DNA from: Thermosulfurimonas sp.
GTDB lineage: Bacteria; Desulfobacterota; Thermodesulfobacteria; Thermodesulfobacteriales; Thermodesulfobacteriaceae
Length of the DNA: 12,316 nucleotides
Direction: 5' to 3'
Assembly: GCA_015487645.1 (NCBI GenBank)
Contig: WFPH01000005.1
Coordinates: 1-12,316, forward strand
Shown here: positions 7,035-12,316 of the stretch, piece after piece
How positions within the stretch are numbered: position 1 is the stretch's first letter
Layout: each line of letters begins with the position of its first letter
Notes under the pieces: model-generated
What the model saw: only the letters and a program-made list of their open reading frames with translations
Told to the model about the DNA's origin: nothing
Database searches by the model: none
Position numbers and translations under genes: made by a program

Positions 7035-8067
7035 GCTCACCCGGATGGTAAAGGCCGCGGGCTGAGCGGCCAAACTCCCGCCAGCGGAGCTGGCTGAAAT
7101 CCTCTCCGGCTTGAACCTTCCCCGGGTTCCAGAGCTTTTGCTGGGAATCGAACACGGTTCGGACGCCGCGGTCTATCGGCTGAGCGAGGATCTGGCCCTG
7201 GCGGTGAGTGTGGATTTCTTCACCCCTGTGGTGGATGATCCCTATCTTTTCGGACAGATCGCGGCCGCCAATGCCCTTTCCGATCTCTATGCCCTGGGGG
7301 CCAGGCCCATCCTGGCCCTCAATATCGTGGGGTTTCCCAAAAAAGGGCTCGACCGGGACATCCTTCGCCGAATCCTGCAGGGAGGAGCCGACAAGGTGGC
7401 GGAAGCCGGAGCGGCCATCGGAGGGGGCCATAGTGTGGACGACCCGGAGATCAAATACGGGCTCTGCGTGATAGGAGTAGTGTCCCCTAAAAAGTTCATC
7501 TCAAACCGGGGAGCACGGCCCGGTGATCGCCTAATTCTCACCAAACCCCTCGGGACCGGTATCCTCTCCACGGCCCTCAAGGGCGGTCTGCTTACTCCGG
7601 AAAATCCGGCTTACGAACGTTTAATAGAAACCATGGTTACTCTCAACCGAGCGGCTTCGGAAGCCATGCTAGAAGTGGGAGTGAATGCGGCCACAGACAT
7701 CACCGGTTTCGGGCTGCTAGGACATGCCCTGGAGATGGCAGAGGCCAGTGGAGTCACTCTGGTCTTTCGGGCCTCGCGTGTCCCGGTCCTTCCTCAAACC
7801 CTGGAGTTCCTCAGGCTTGGCATGTCTCCTGAAGGGGATCTGGCCAACCAGACTTTCTGTGAAAATAAGGTTCGAATCTTTCCGGGAGTGGATCCCTTGA
7901 AACTTGCGATTCTCTACGACGCTCAGACCTCCGGAGGACTCCTCATTTCCGTGGCCCCGGAAAGGGCCGAGAAGCTTTACCAGAGGCTTCTCGAAAAAGG
8001 GGTCGTAGAGGCCACCTTTGTAGGAGAGGTCCGGGAAGGGCCAGCCAGCCTGGAAATCCTCCCTTAA
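7021..8067 (+). CDS. selD: Selenide, water dikinase (selenophosphate synthase), itself a selenoprotein with in-frame UGA
   Basis: SelD makes selenophosphate from selenide and ATP, the selenium donor for selenocysteine and selenouridine. Standard translation stops at TGA 7063-7065, so a plain gene finder would begin at TTG 7111 and lose the active site. From GTG 7021 the N-terminus reads VPEVKLTRMVKAAG-U-AAKLPPAEL. Here U15 sits where E. coli SelD has catalytic Cys17, and Lys18 matches Lys20 at the same spacing. The full length becomes 348 residues, the family norm. Further motifs are GSDAAVY, SVDFFTPVVDDP, the glycine-rich GGGHSVDDPEIKYG, TKPLGTGI, DITGFGLLGH and the C-terminal DAQTSGGLL, all typical of the AIRS/PurM-like fold. 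A SECIS-like hairpin follows the UGA. The genome must therefore encode SelA, SelB and tRNA-Sec elsewhere. The gene overlaps the mogA-family gene by 14 bases. Confidence 0.94.
7063..7094 (+). promoter_or_regulatory. Selenocysteine UGA codon and bacterial SECIS-like hairpin
   Basis: The UGA at 7063-7065 is followed by a perfect 6-bp stem: GCCAGC at 7080-7085 pairs with GCTGGC at 7089-7094, closed by a GGA loop at 7086-7088. The loop begins with G and lies 20 bases past the UGA. Both properties are expected of bacterial SECIS elements, which are read by SelB within the coding sequence. The hairpin is seen directly; its SECIS function is inferred from position and shape. Confidence 0.72.
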
Positions 8068-8553
8068 CTATTCCGCAAGATACTCCCTGATCTTTTTCTC
8101 CAGATATTTCGGGCCCGCGTAGCCCACCAGACGTTTGACCACCTGCCCCTCTTTATCGATGATAAAGGTAGTGGGCGTAATATAGACGTTACCGAAGGCC
8201 TGCATAATCTCTTCGCTGGCCAGCCCTACGGGATAGGTGATCCCCTTGGCCTTGACGATCTGAGGCAGAAGGGGGGAGCCCTCCTCGTCCACCATGAGGC
8301 TGATCACTACCAACCCTTTATCTTCGTATTTCTTATAAAGCTTAGCTAGCTCCTTCAGCTCCACCATACACGGGGGGCAGTGGCTGGCAAAAAAGTTTAC
8401 GATGACCACCTTGCCCCGGAAGTCGGAAAGCTGGTAATCCTTCCCGTCAAGGCCTGTAAAATGGATCTCTGGGGCCTTTTTGGGATAGGAGAACCCCATG
8501 CCTACCAAAAAGATCAGGGCCAAAATAAGCCATCCACCTATATACCTTTTCAT
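8068..8553 (-). CDS. TlpA/ResA-like thioredoxin-fold protein, exported or membrane-anchored
   Basis: This is a thiol-disulfide oxidoreductase that probably acts outside the cytoplasmic membrane, for example as a reductant in cytochrome c maturation or as an oxidative-stress redoxin; the sequence does not say which. Residues 5-21 form one hydrophobic signal or anchor segment after MKR. The rest is an AhpC/TSA-Redoxin domain with NFFASHCPPCMVELKEL containing the CPPC active site (Cys59 and Cys62) and the cis-proline in ITPTTFIID (Pro127). The 161-residue length is normal for the family. The reading frame is open for 231 bases further upstream, but that part lies inside the creatininase gene. 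ATG 8553 is chosen because AAGGAG (8562-8567 on the minus strand) sits 8 bases before it, it forms an ATGA overlap with the upstream gene, and the signal peptide starts there. The TAG stop directly abuts the selD stop. Confidence 0.92.
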   Translation of the reverse strand: MKRYIGGWLILALIFLVGMGFSYPKKAPEIHFTGLDGKDYQLSDFRGKVVIVNFFASHCPPCMVELKELAKLYKKYEDKGLVVISLMVDEEGSPLLPQIVKAKGITYPVGLASEEIMQAFGNVYITPTTFIIDKEGQVVKRLVGYAGPKYLEKKIREYLAE

Positions 8554-9266
8554 CCCCGAAACTCCTTGAGACTTTTTATTATTGATTCTAACCCCTCCGC
8601 CAGCCGATGGGCAAGTCTTTGTCCCTTTTCGGTATCGGCCTTTTGAGGGTTTCCCCAGACGCCTCTCGGCCAGAATCGGCGCTTGTTTGAAACCAGAAGA
8701 TATTTGGGGAAAGCCGGATATTCCGCTTCCCCCACTTCCTTTACCAGCTCCGGATAAAAATACTGGATGAGAGCGGTTTCCCACTCTCCGGCATGGGAGT
8801 CTCCGGGGGTCTCAATGAGATCCAGGGCATAGTCGCGCAGGAGATCCAGGATGGAGGCCACCGCCAACCTCACCCGAGGATCTTCCGCCAGGAAGGCCTC
8901 GGCTGCATCCAGGATGAAGGCCATATGCGTACCTCCGGCATGCCCGGAAACCAAAAGAAAAATTTCGAACCCTTGGCGACGGAAGGCCCGGAGGAGATCT
9001 ATAACCAAGGCCCGGAGGGTCTCCCCCCGGATAGAAATAGTCCCCGGGTGATCCGAGGTGCTGCGGCAGAGACCGTAATAAACCGGAGGGGCCACCAAGA
9101 GAGGAGTCCTTCGGGCCGCAAGCTCTGCCACCCGATAGATGGTATAGACATCGGTGGCCAGCGGCAGATGAGGGCCATGTTCCTCTACCGAACCAAAGGG
9201 TATGAGAACCGGCACATCCTTGGGCAACCTTTCCACCTCGGGAAAGGTCAGTTTCTCCAGAAGCAT
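8550..9266 (-). CDS. Creatininase-superfamily metal-dependent amidohydrolase
   Basis: This is a member of the creatininase/ArfB/MftE superfamily, whose enzymes hydrolyse C-N amide or peptide-like bonds with two metal ions. The 238-residue protein shows the first metal block FGSVEEHGPHLPLATD, where Glu28, His30 and Asp39 have the same spacing as Glu34, His36 and Asp45 of creatininase. It also has SGHAGGTHM (His109), DSHAGEWET (His158, Glu161) and the C-terminal GVWGNPQKADTEKG typical of the family. All expected ligands are present, so it is likely active. The substrate cannot be assigned: a formamide deformylase step in flavin or deazaflavin synthesis, peptide trimming as in MftE, or another amide are all possible, and no partner genes here decide it. 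Start ATG 9266 lacks a good ribosome binding site but matches the family N-terminus. It heads a two-gene unit with the TlpA-like gene. Confidence 0.88.
   Translation of the reverse strand: MLLEKLTFPEVERLPKDVPVLIPFGSVEEHGPHLPLATDVYTIYRVAELAARRTPLLVAPPVYYGLCRSTSDHPGTISIRGETLRALVIDLLRAFRRQGFEIFLLVSGHAGGTHMAFILDAAEAFLAEDPRVRLAVASILDLLRDYALDLIETPGDSHAGEWETALIQYFYPELVKEVGEAEYPAFPKYLLVSNKRRFWPRGVWGNPQKADTEKGQRLAHRLAEGLESIIKSLKEFRG
8562..8567 (-). promoter_or_regulatory. Ribosome binding site of the TlpA-like gene
   Basis: AAGGAG on the minus strand lies 8 bases before the ATG at 8553, within the last codons of the creatininase-family gene. It decides the short start over the longer open frame upstream. 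Confidence 0.7.
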
Positions 9267-9335
9267 GGTCTAGAATTTAAGCCCCCGGGACACCCCCTGC
9301 AAGCCCGGAGATTCGGGATTAAAATTAAAGGTGCT
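9267..9335. other. Divergent intergenic region between the creatininase-family gene and miaB
   Basis: These 69 bases must hold or overlap the start signals for both transcription units. The only AT-rich part is next to miaB (9318-9329), including TAAAAT at 9320-9325, which resembles a -10 box but has only a poor -35 partner 17 bases upstream. A short CCCG/CGGG inverted repeat lies at about 9304-9317. I cannot assign a promoter with confidence in either direction. Confidence 0.3.
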
Positions 9336-10673
9336 ATGAAGAAAGTTTACCTGCGGACTTTCGGTTGCCAAATGAACGAGTACGATTCCGAGCGCATGCT
9401 GGCGCTCCTAAAGGGGGAGTACATCCCCTGTGAGACCCCGGAGGAGGCCGACCTCATCCTAATCAACACCTGTTCCGTGCGAGAGAAGGCCGAATACAAA
9501 GTTTACAGCCTGGTAGGGCGGTTCAAGCATCTTAAGGCCCGGCGTCCGGAGCTGGTGGTAGGGGTTTGTGGATGTGTGGCTCAACAGGAGGGGGAAAAGC
9601 TGGTAAAGCGCCTGCCCCATGTGGACCTAGTCCTTGGGCCGCAGAACATCTATCGCTTACCCGAAGCCCTGGAGGAGCTCCAGAAAGGGCGAAGACCACT
9701 CGTTCTCACCGAGATGCGTAGGGACTTCAAGCCTCCTCTGGTTCTTTCTGATCTCGACGGGAAACGCCTGGTAAAGGCCTATGTCACCATCATGCAGGGC
9801 TGCGACAACTTTTGTTCCTACTGTGTGGTGCCCTACGTGCGGGGCCGGGAGGTAAGCCGTCCACCAGAGGACATCCTGCGGGAGATCGAGTGCCTGGTGC
9901 ACCAGGGAGTGCGGGAGGTGACTCTTTTAGGCCAGAACGTGAACTCCTACGGCAAGAAGGAAGCGGGCTATCCCTCCTTTGCGGAATTGCTTCGGATGGT
10001 GGCCGAGATCCCTGAACTCTGGCGCATCCGTTTCACCACCAGCCATCCCAAAGACCTTTCCGAGGACCTCATGCGGGCCTTTGCGGAAGTGGACAAGCTT
10101 TGTGAACACCTCCATCTCCCGGTCCAGTCCGGCTCTACGCGCATCCTCAAACGGATGAACCGGGGTTACTCGCGAGAGGACTATCTGGAAAAGGTCCGCA
10201 GGCTGCGGGCCCTGTGCCCAGGGATCGCCCTGACCTCGGACATCATCGTGGGGTTCCCCGGGGAAACCGAGGAGGATTTCGAGGCTACCCTGTCGCTTCT
10301 TGAGGAAGTGCGTTTCGACGAGATCTTCTCCTTCAAGTATTCGGATCGGCCTTACGCCCGAGCCCGCGAGTTTACGGACAAGGTTCCAGAGGAGGTGAAG
10401 GCCGCAAGACTTGAAAGGATCCATGCCCTCCAGGCCAGAATCACGGAGGAGATCAATCGGAGCTATATCGGGAAGACCGTAGAGGTCCTGGTCGAAGGCC
10501 CTAGCGAGACCCGTCCGGAGCTTTTCACCGGCCGCACGCGCACCAACCACGTGGTGAATTTTTCGGCTCCCAGGGAGCTGGATTTGAAGGGGGCCCTGGT
10601 TTATGTTTTGATTAAGGATACTGGGAAACACTCTCTGCGAGGTGAATACCTCGAAACCGTGAAGGGCCCCTAA
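9336..10673 (+). CDS. miaB: tRNA-2-methylthio-N6-dimethylallyladenosine synthase
   Basis: MiaB is a radical-SAM methylthiotransferase that adds the 2-methylthio group to N6-prenyladenosine at position 37 of tRNAs reading U-starting codons, improving codon-anticodon pairing. The N-terminal UPF0004 domain carries the auxiliary-cluster cysteines 11 (TFGCQMNEYDSE), 46 (NTCSVREKA) and 80 (GCVAQQEGE). The radical-SAM cluster is GCDNFCSYC, with Cys156, 160 and 163, followed by VVPYVRGRE. The LLGQNVNSYG motif and a C-terminal TRAM domain (from about 376) complete the MiaB pattern and favour MiaB over RimO or MtaB. The frame is open back to 8793, but that stretch is antisense to the creatininase gene. 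ATG 9336 is chosen because the conserved family N-terminus MKKVYLRTFGC starts there; the protein is then 445 residues. AAAGG just upstream is a weak ribosome binding site. The downstream gene follows after 10 bases. Confidence 0.95.
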   Translation: MKKVYLRTFGCQMNEYDSERMLALLKGEYIPCETPEEADLILINTCSVREKAEYKVYSLVGRFKHLKARRPELVVGVCGCVAQQEGEKLVKRLPHVDLVLGPQNIYRLPEALEELQKGRRPLVLTEMRRDFKPPLVLSDLDGKRLVKAYVTIMQGCDNFCSYCVVPYVRGREVSRPPEDILREIECLVHQGVREVTLLGQNVNSYGKKEAGYPSFAELLRMVAEIPELWRIRFTTSHPKDLSEDLMRAFAEVDKLCEHLHLPVQSGSTRILKRMNRGYSREDYLEKVRRLRALCPGIALTSDIIVGFPGETEEDFEATLSLLEEVRFDEIFSFKYSDRPYARAREFTDKVPEEVKAARLERIHALQARITEEINRSYIGKTVEVLVEGPSETRPELFTGRTRTNHVVNFSAPRELDLKGALVYVLIKDTGKHSLRGEYLETVKGP

Positions 10674-10678
10674 GGAGG
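10672..10678 (+). promoter_or_regulatory. Strong ribosome binding site of the DUF151 nuclease gene
   Basis: AAGGAGG overlaps the TAA stop of miaB and sits 5 bases before ATG 10684. It fixes the start and indicates that the two genes share a transcript. Confidence 0.8.
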
Positions 10679-10683
10679 CCAAG

Positions 10684-11202
10684 ATGAAAGTCAAGATGAA
10701 AATTCAGGCCGTGGCCATGGACCCGGTAACCAACAGCCCGGTGATGATTCTTCGGGAAGAGGACGGAGAACGCGGGCTGCCGATCTGGATCGGGCTTCTT
10801 GAAGCCACGGCTATCGCCAGCAAACTGGAAAACATCGAATTTCCCCGGCCCATGACCCATGATCTCCTCAAAAACATCCTAGACCAACTCCAGGTAAGGG
10901 TCCCACGCATCGAGATCTGTGACCTGAGGGATAACACCTATTACGCCCTCATAACCCTGGACCTCGGCGGTCGCGAAATCCAGATTGACGCCCGCCCAAG
11001 CGACGCGGTGGCCCTGGCCCTGCGCACCGGAGCCGAGATCTATGTCCATGAAGAGGTACTGACCAAGAGCCAGGCCCTGGCCGAGGAGGCCCGTAGAAAG
11101 GCCGAGGAAACGGTAGCCGCCACCGGATCCGAGGAGGACAAGGAAAAGCTCAAGGATCTCCTGGAACGACTGGATCCCCAGGCCTTCAAGTACAAGATGT
11201 AA
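10684..11202 (+). CDS. Bifunctional nuclease family protein (DUF151/BFN domain)
   Basis: This protein belongs to the DUF151 family, named for a plant protein with both DNase and RNase activity; the bacterial role is not established. The domain spans residues about 4-135, with the family pattern MDPVTNSPVMILREEDGER, LPIWIGLLEATAIA, the RPMTHDLLKNIL segment, and IDARPSDAVALALRTGAEIYVHEEVL, the most conserved part. A charged helical tail of about 35 residues follows and ends in FKYKM; similar tails occur in other bacterial members. The 172-residue length is normal. A strong ribosome binding site overlaps the miaB stop, and a PHP gene starts 4 bases after this gene ends. Linkage to miaB suggests an RNA- or translation-related setting, but that is inference. 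Confidence 0.9.
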   Translation: MKVKMKIQAVAMDPVTNSPVMILREEDGERGLPIWIGLLEATAIASKLENIEFPRPMTHDLLKNILDQLQVRVPRIEICDLRDNTYYALITLDLGGREIQIDARPSDAVALALRTGAEIYVHEEVLTKSQALAEEARRKAEETVAATGSEEDKEKLKDLLERLDPQAFKYKM

Positions 11203-11206
11203 AATC

Positions 11207-11854
11207 ATGTTTGATCTTCACTGTCACTCCATTTTCAGTGATGGAGAGCTGATTCCGGCAGAACTTCTGCGCCGGGTGGCGGTCATGGGTTACGAGGCCG
11301 TAGCCATCACCGATCATGCGGATAGCTCAAACCTGGATTTCATCCTGCCACGTATCCGCCGGGTGGCGGAGGAGTTGAACCCTTATTCCTCCTGTCGGCT
11401 TATCCCCGGAATCGAGATTACGCATGTCCCTCCTCCTCTTATTCCGGAGCTGGTCAAGCGGGCCAGGGACCTCGGAGCTGAAATCGTGGTGGTCCATGGG
11501 GAGACCCCGGTTGAGCCGGTAGCTCCGGGAACCAACCGGGCGGCCATCGAGGCCGGGGCGGACATCCTAGCCCATCCGGGGCTCATCACGGAGGAAGAAG
11601 TTAGATTGGCTGCGGAGAAAGGGGTTTTTCTGGAGATCTCCGGGCGCAAGGGCCACTGTCTGGGCAACGGCCATGTGGTTCGACTGGCTCGCAAATTTGG
11701 GGCGCCCCTCGTCATCAACTCCGATGCCCATGCCCCGGGAGATTTCATGAGTCAGGAAAGGGCCTTTACCGTGGGCCGGGGGGCCGGTCTTAGCGAGGAA
11801 GAAGTCCAGGAGCTTTACGAAGGGGCCCGCCAACGGTTCCTCCATGGTCCTTGA
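11207..11854 (+). CDS. PHP-domain metal-dependent phosphoesterase
   Basis: This is a stand-alone PHP (polymerase and histidinol phosphatase) domain protein of 215 residues, expected to hydrolyse a phosphate ester or similar bond with a trinuclear metal site in the cytoplasm. The metal-ligand series is complete: DLHCHSIFSDG gives His5, His7 and Asp12, ITDHAD gives His37, GIEITH gives Glu70, VVVHGE gives His98, LAHPG gives His123, and NSDAH gives Asp173 and His175. The pattern resembles histidinol-phosphatase-like (YcdX type) proteins rather than the polymerase-associated form, but no histidine-synthesis genes are nearby and the substrate is unknown. It starts 4 bases after the DUF151 gene without a clear ribosome binding site, so it is probably coupled. 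Its end overlaps the next gene by 11 bases. Confidence 0.91.
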   Translation: MFDLHCHSIFSDGELIPAELLRRVAVMGYEAVAITDHADSSNLDFILPRIRRVAEELNPYSSCRLIPGIEITHVPPPLIPELVKRARDLGAEIVVVHGETPVEPVAPGTNRAAIEAGADILAHPGLITEEEVRLAAEKGVFLEISGRKGHCLGNGHVVRLARKFGAPLVINSDAHAPGDFMSQERAFTVGRGAGLSEEEVQELYEGARQRFLHGP

Positions 11855-12269
11855 AGAAGTCTTTCGAGAGCTGGGTTATCCGAAAAGGGTCCTGCGAAAG
11901 GCCCCCACCGTAGTACTCAACCTGGGACTCACCCCCGAAAAGGTGGAAGCCGACCTAGTGGTCCTTGGAGAGGGGCGGCCTCTTCTGGTGGCGGATTATG
12001 CCCCTGGGGCCGTGCGTTCGCGGGAGCGAAGGCTTCTGGCTTACGCCCGCCTGGCCTTCCCCGAAAATCCCCCTCCCTTTGTACTCCAGACCAACGGCCG
12101 GGAGTTCGCCCTGGTGGAAACCGCAAGCGGCAAAGAAATAGCCTTCGGGGGCCGGAATATCGTACCCCCTTACGAGACCCTCCTGGAAAGCCCCTCCCCT
12201 CCCCCGGTGGGAAGCCGCCGGCTTCTGGTGGAGGAAAAGATTCTTTTCATCCACACCACCGGTGGCTGA
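11844..12269 (+). CDS. Small HsdR N-terminal-like protein, probably a degenerate PD-(D/E)XK fold
   Basis: This 141-residue protein resembles the stand-alone type I restriction R protein N-terminal domain family (HSDR_N_2). Typical members read GYPK near the start, then ADIVV, then a VECKAP-like strand, an alanine/tyrosine helix and a TNG strand. Here the equivalents are GYPKRVL (11-17), VEADLVVLG (34-42), LLVADYAPGA (47-56), RRLLAYARLAF (62-72) and LQTNGREFALVE (81-92). The first acidic residue (Asp37) is kept, but the catalytic E-x-K position reads A-D-Y (50-52), so nuclease activity is unlikely. No hsdM or hsdS gene is nearby. It overlaps the PHP gene by 11 bases and belongs to that operon. 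The family match is by eye and the function is unknown; a nucleic-acid-binding or structural remnant role is possible. Confidence 0.72.
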   Translation: MVLEEVFRELGYPKRVLRKAPTVVLNLGLTPEKVEADLVVLGEGRPLLVADYAPGAVRSRERRLLAYARLAFPENPPPFVLQTNGREFALVETASGKEIAFGGRNIVPPYETLLESPSPPPVGSRRLLVEEKILFIHTTGG

Positions 12270-12273
12270 CCGC

Positions 12274-12316
12274 CTAGACGGCAGGGGCCCTGCCGAGAAG
12301 ACTCCCGAGATAGGCG
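12274..12316 (-). CDS. Possible 3' end of a convergent gene (runs off the window)
   Basis: On the minus strand the frame entering from the right edge reads AYLGSLLGRAPAV and then TAG at 12276-12274. The composition and codon choice look like the neighbouring genes. It would converge with the HsdR-N-like gene with only 4 bases between stops. Thirteen codons are too few for an identification, and this could also be noncoding. Confidence 0.3.
   Translation of the reverse strand, partial: AYLGSLLGRAPAV
12279..12295. terminator. GC-rich palindrome, terminator-like hairpin without a U tract
   Basis: CGGCAGGG at 12279-12286 and CCCTGCCG at 12288-12295 are perfect inverted repeats around one central G. 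The palindrome begins 9 bases after the HsdR-N-like stop, a reasonable place for a 3' hairpin. No T run follows on either strand, so it is not a standard intrinsic terminator. It may also lie within the last codons of a convergent gene. Confidence 0.3.

Noticed and set aside
7111..8067. A 318-residue SelD starting at TTG 7111
   Set aside because: It would lack the conserved N-terminal catalytic loop. The in-frame sequence upstream through the UGA restores the loop, the usual family length and a good ribosome binding site at GTG 7021.
8554..8784. An N-terminal extension of the TlpA-like protein on the minus strand (open frame to 8784)
   Set aside because: It lies within the creatininase-family gene in another frame and would bury the signal peptide. 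ATG 8553 has its own AAGGAG and an ATGA overlap.
8793..9335. A 181-residue N-terminal extension of MiaB (open frame to 8793)
   Set aside because: It is antisense to the creatininase-family gene and resembles no known domain. The conserved MiaB N-terminus starts exactly at ATG 9336.
9927..10694. A 255-codon minus-strand open frame inside miaB
   Set aside because: It is fully antisense to miaB, with no recognisable domain and no ribosome binding site.
12267..12269. Reading TGA at the end of the HsdR-N-like gene as a second selenocysteine codon
   Set aside because: The sequence after it gives no conserved protein, no redox motif surrounds the TGA, and although a palindrome follows at 12279 its loop is a single base. 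An ordinary stop is simpler.

Overview
The window is a densely packed, GC-rich bacterial chromosome segment. It holds thirteen confident protein genes and one possible gene fragment at the right edge. The longest stretch without a gene is under 80 bases, and many neighbours overlap by 4 to 29 bases. I see no RNA genes, insertion sequences, phage genes or CRISPR arrays. The gene set suits an anaerobic, probably thermophilic bacterium of the Thermodesulfobacteriota or deltaproteobacterial type: selenoprotein SelD, a molybdenum-cofactor enzyme, an EF-G paralogue of the Thermus EF-G-2 kind, and a DUF151 nuclease beside MiaB. That placement is an inference and no marker here settles it.

Region 1 (2-4472, + strand) is a tight operon: the 3' part of xseA (exonuclease VII large subunit), a secreted M23 endopeptidase, xseB (exonuclease VII small subunit), ispA-type farnesyl diphosphate synthase and dxs. 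The xseB-ispA-dxs order is classical. It ties a DNA-repair nuclease to the entry and prenyl-elongation steps of isoprenoid synthesis.

Region 2 (about 4489-8067, + strand) starts with a recognisable promoter and a strong ribosome binding site. It encodes an EF-G-like GTPase with an abbreviated switch I and no catalytic switch II histidine, then a MogA/MoaB-family molybdopterin protein, then selD. Conventional reading of selD would start at 7111 and miss its first 30 residues. The real gene starts at GTG 7021 and reads through an in-frame UGA at 7063-7065, where selenocysteine occupies the catalytic position. A 6-bp hairpin with a GGA loop lies 14 bases downstream of the UGA and looks like a bacterial SECIS element.

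Region 3 (8068-9266, - strand) is a two-gene unit: a creatininase-superfamily amidohydrolase followed, with an ATGA overlap, by a membrane-anchored or exported TlpA/ResA-like thioredoxin. The thioredoxin stop codon directly abuts the selD stop codon.

Region 4 (9336-12269, + strand) diverges from region 3. It encodes MiaB (tRNA methylthiolation), a DUF151 bifunctional nuclease, a PHP-domain phosphoesterase and a small HsdR-N-like protein whose nuclease core seems to have lost its E-x-K residues. The last 47 bases hold a perfect GC-rich palindrome and possibly the 3' end of a convergent gene.

Most of the window is housekeeping. The points that stand out are the selenocysteine SelD with its SECIS, the degenerate EF-G-like GTPase sharing an operon with it, and the catalytically degenerate HsdR-N-like protein.
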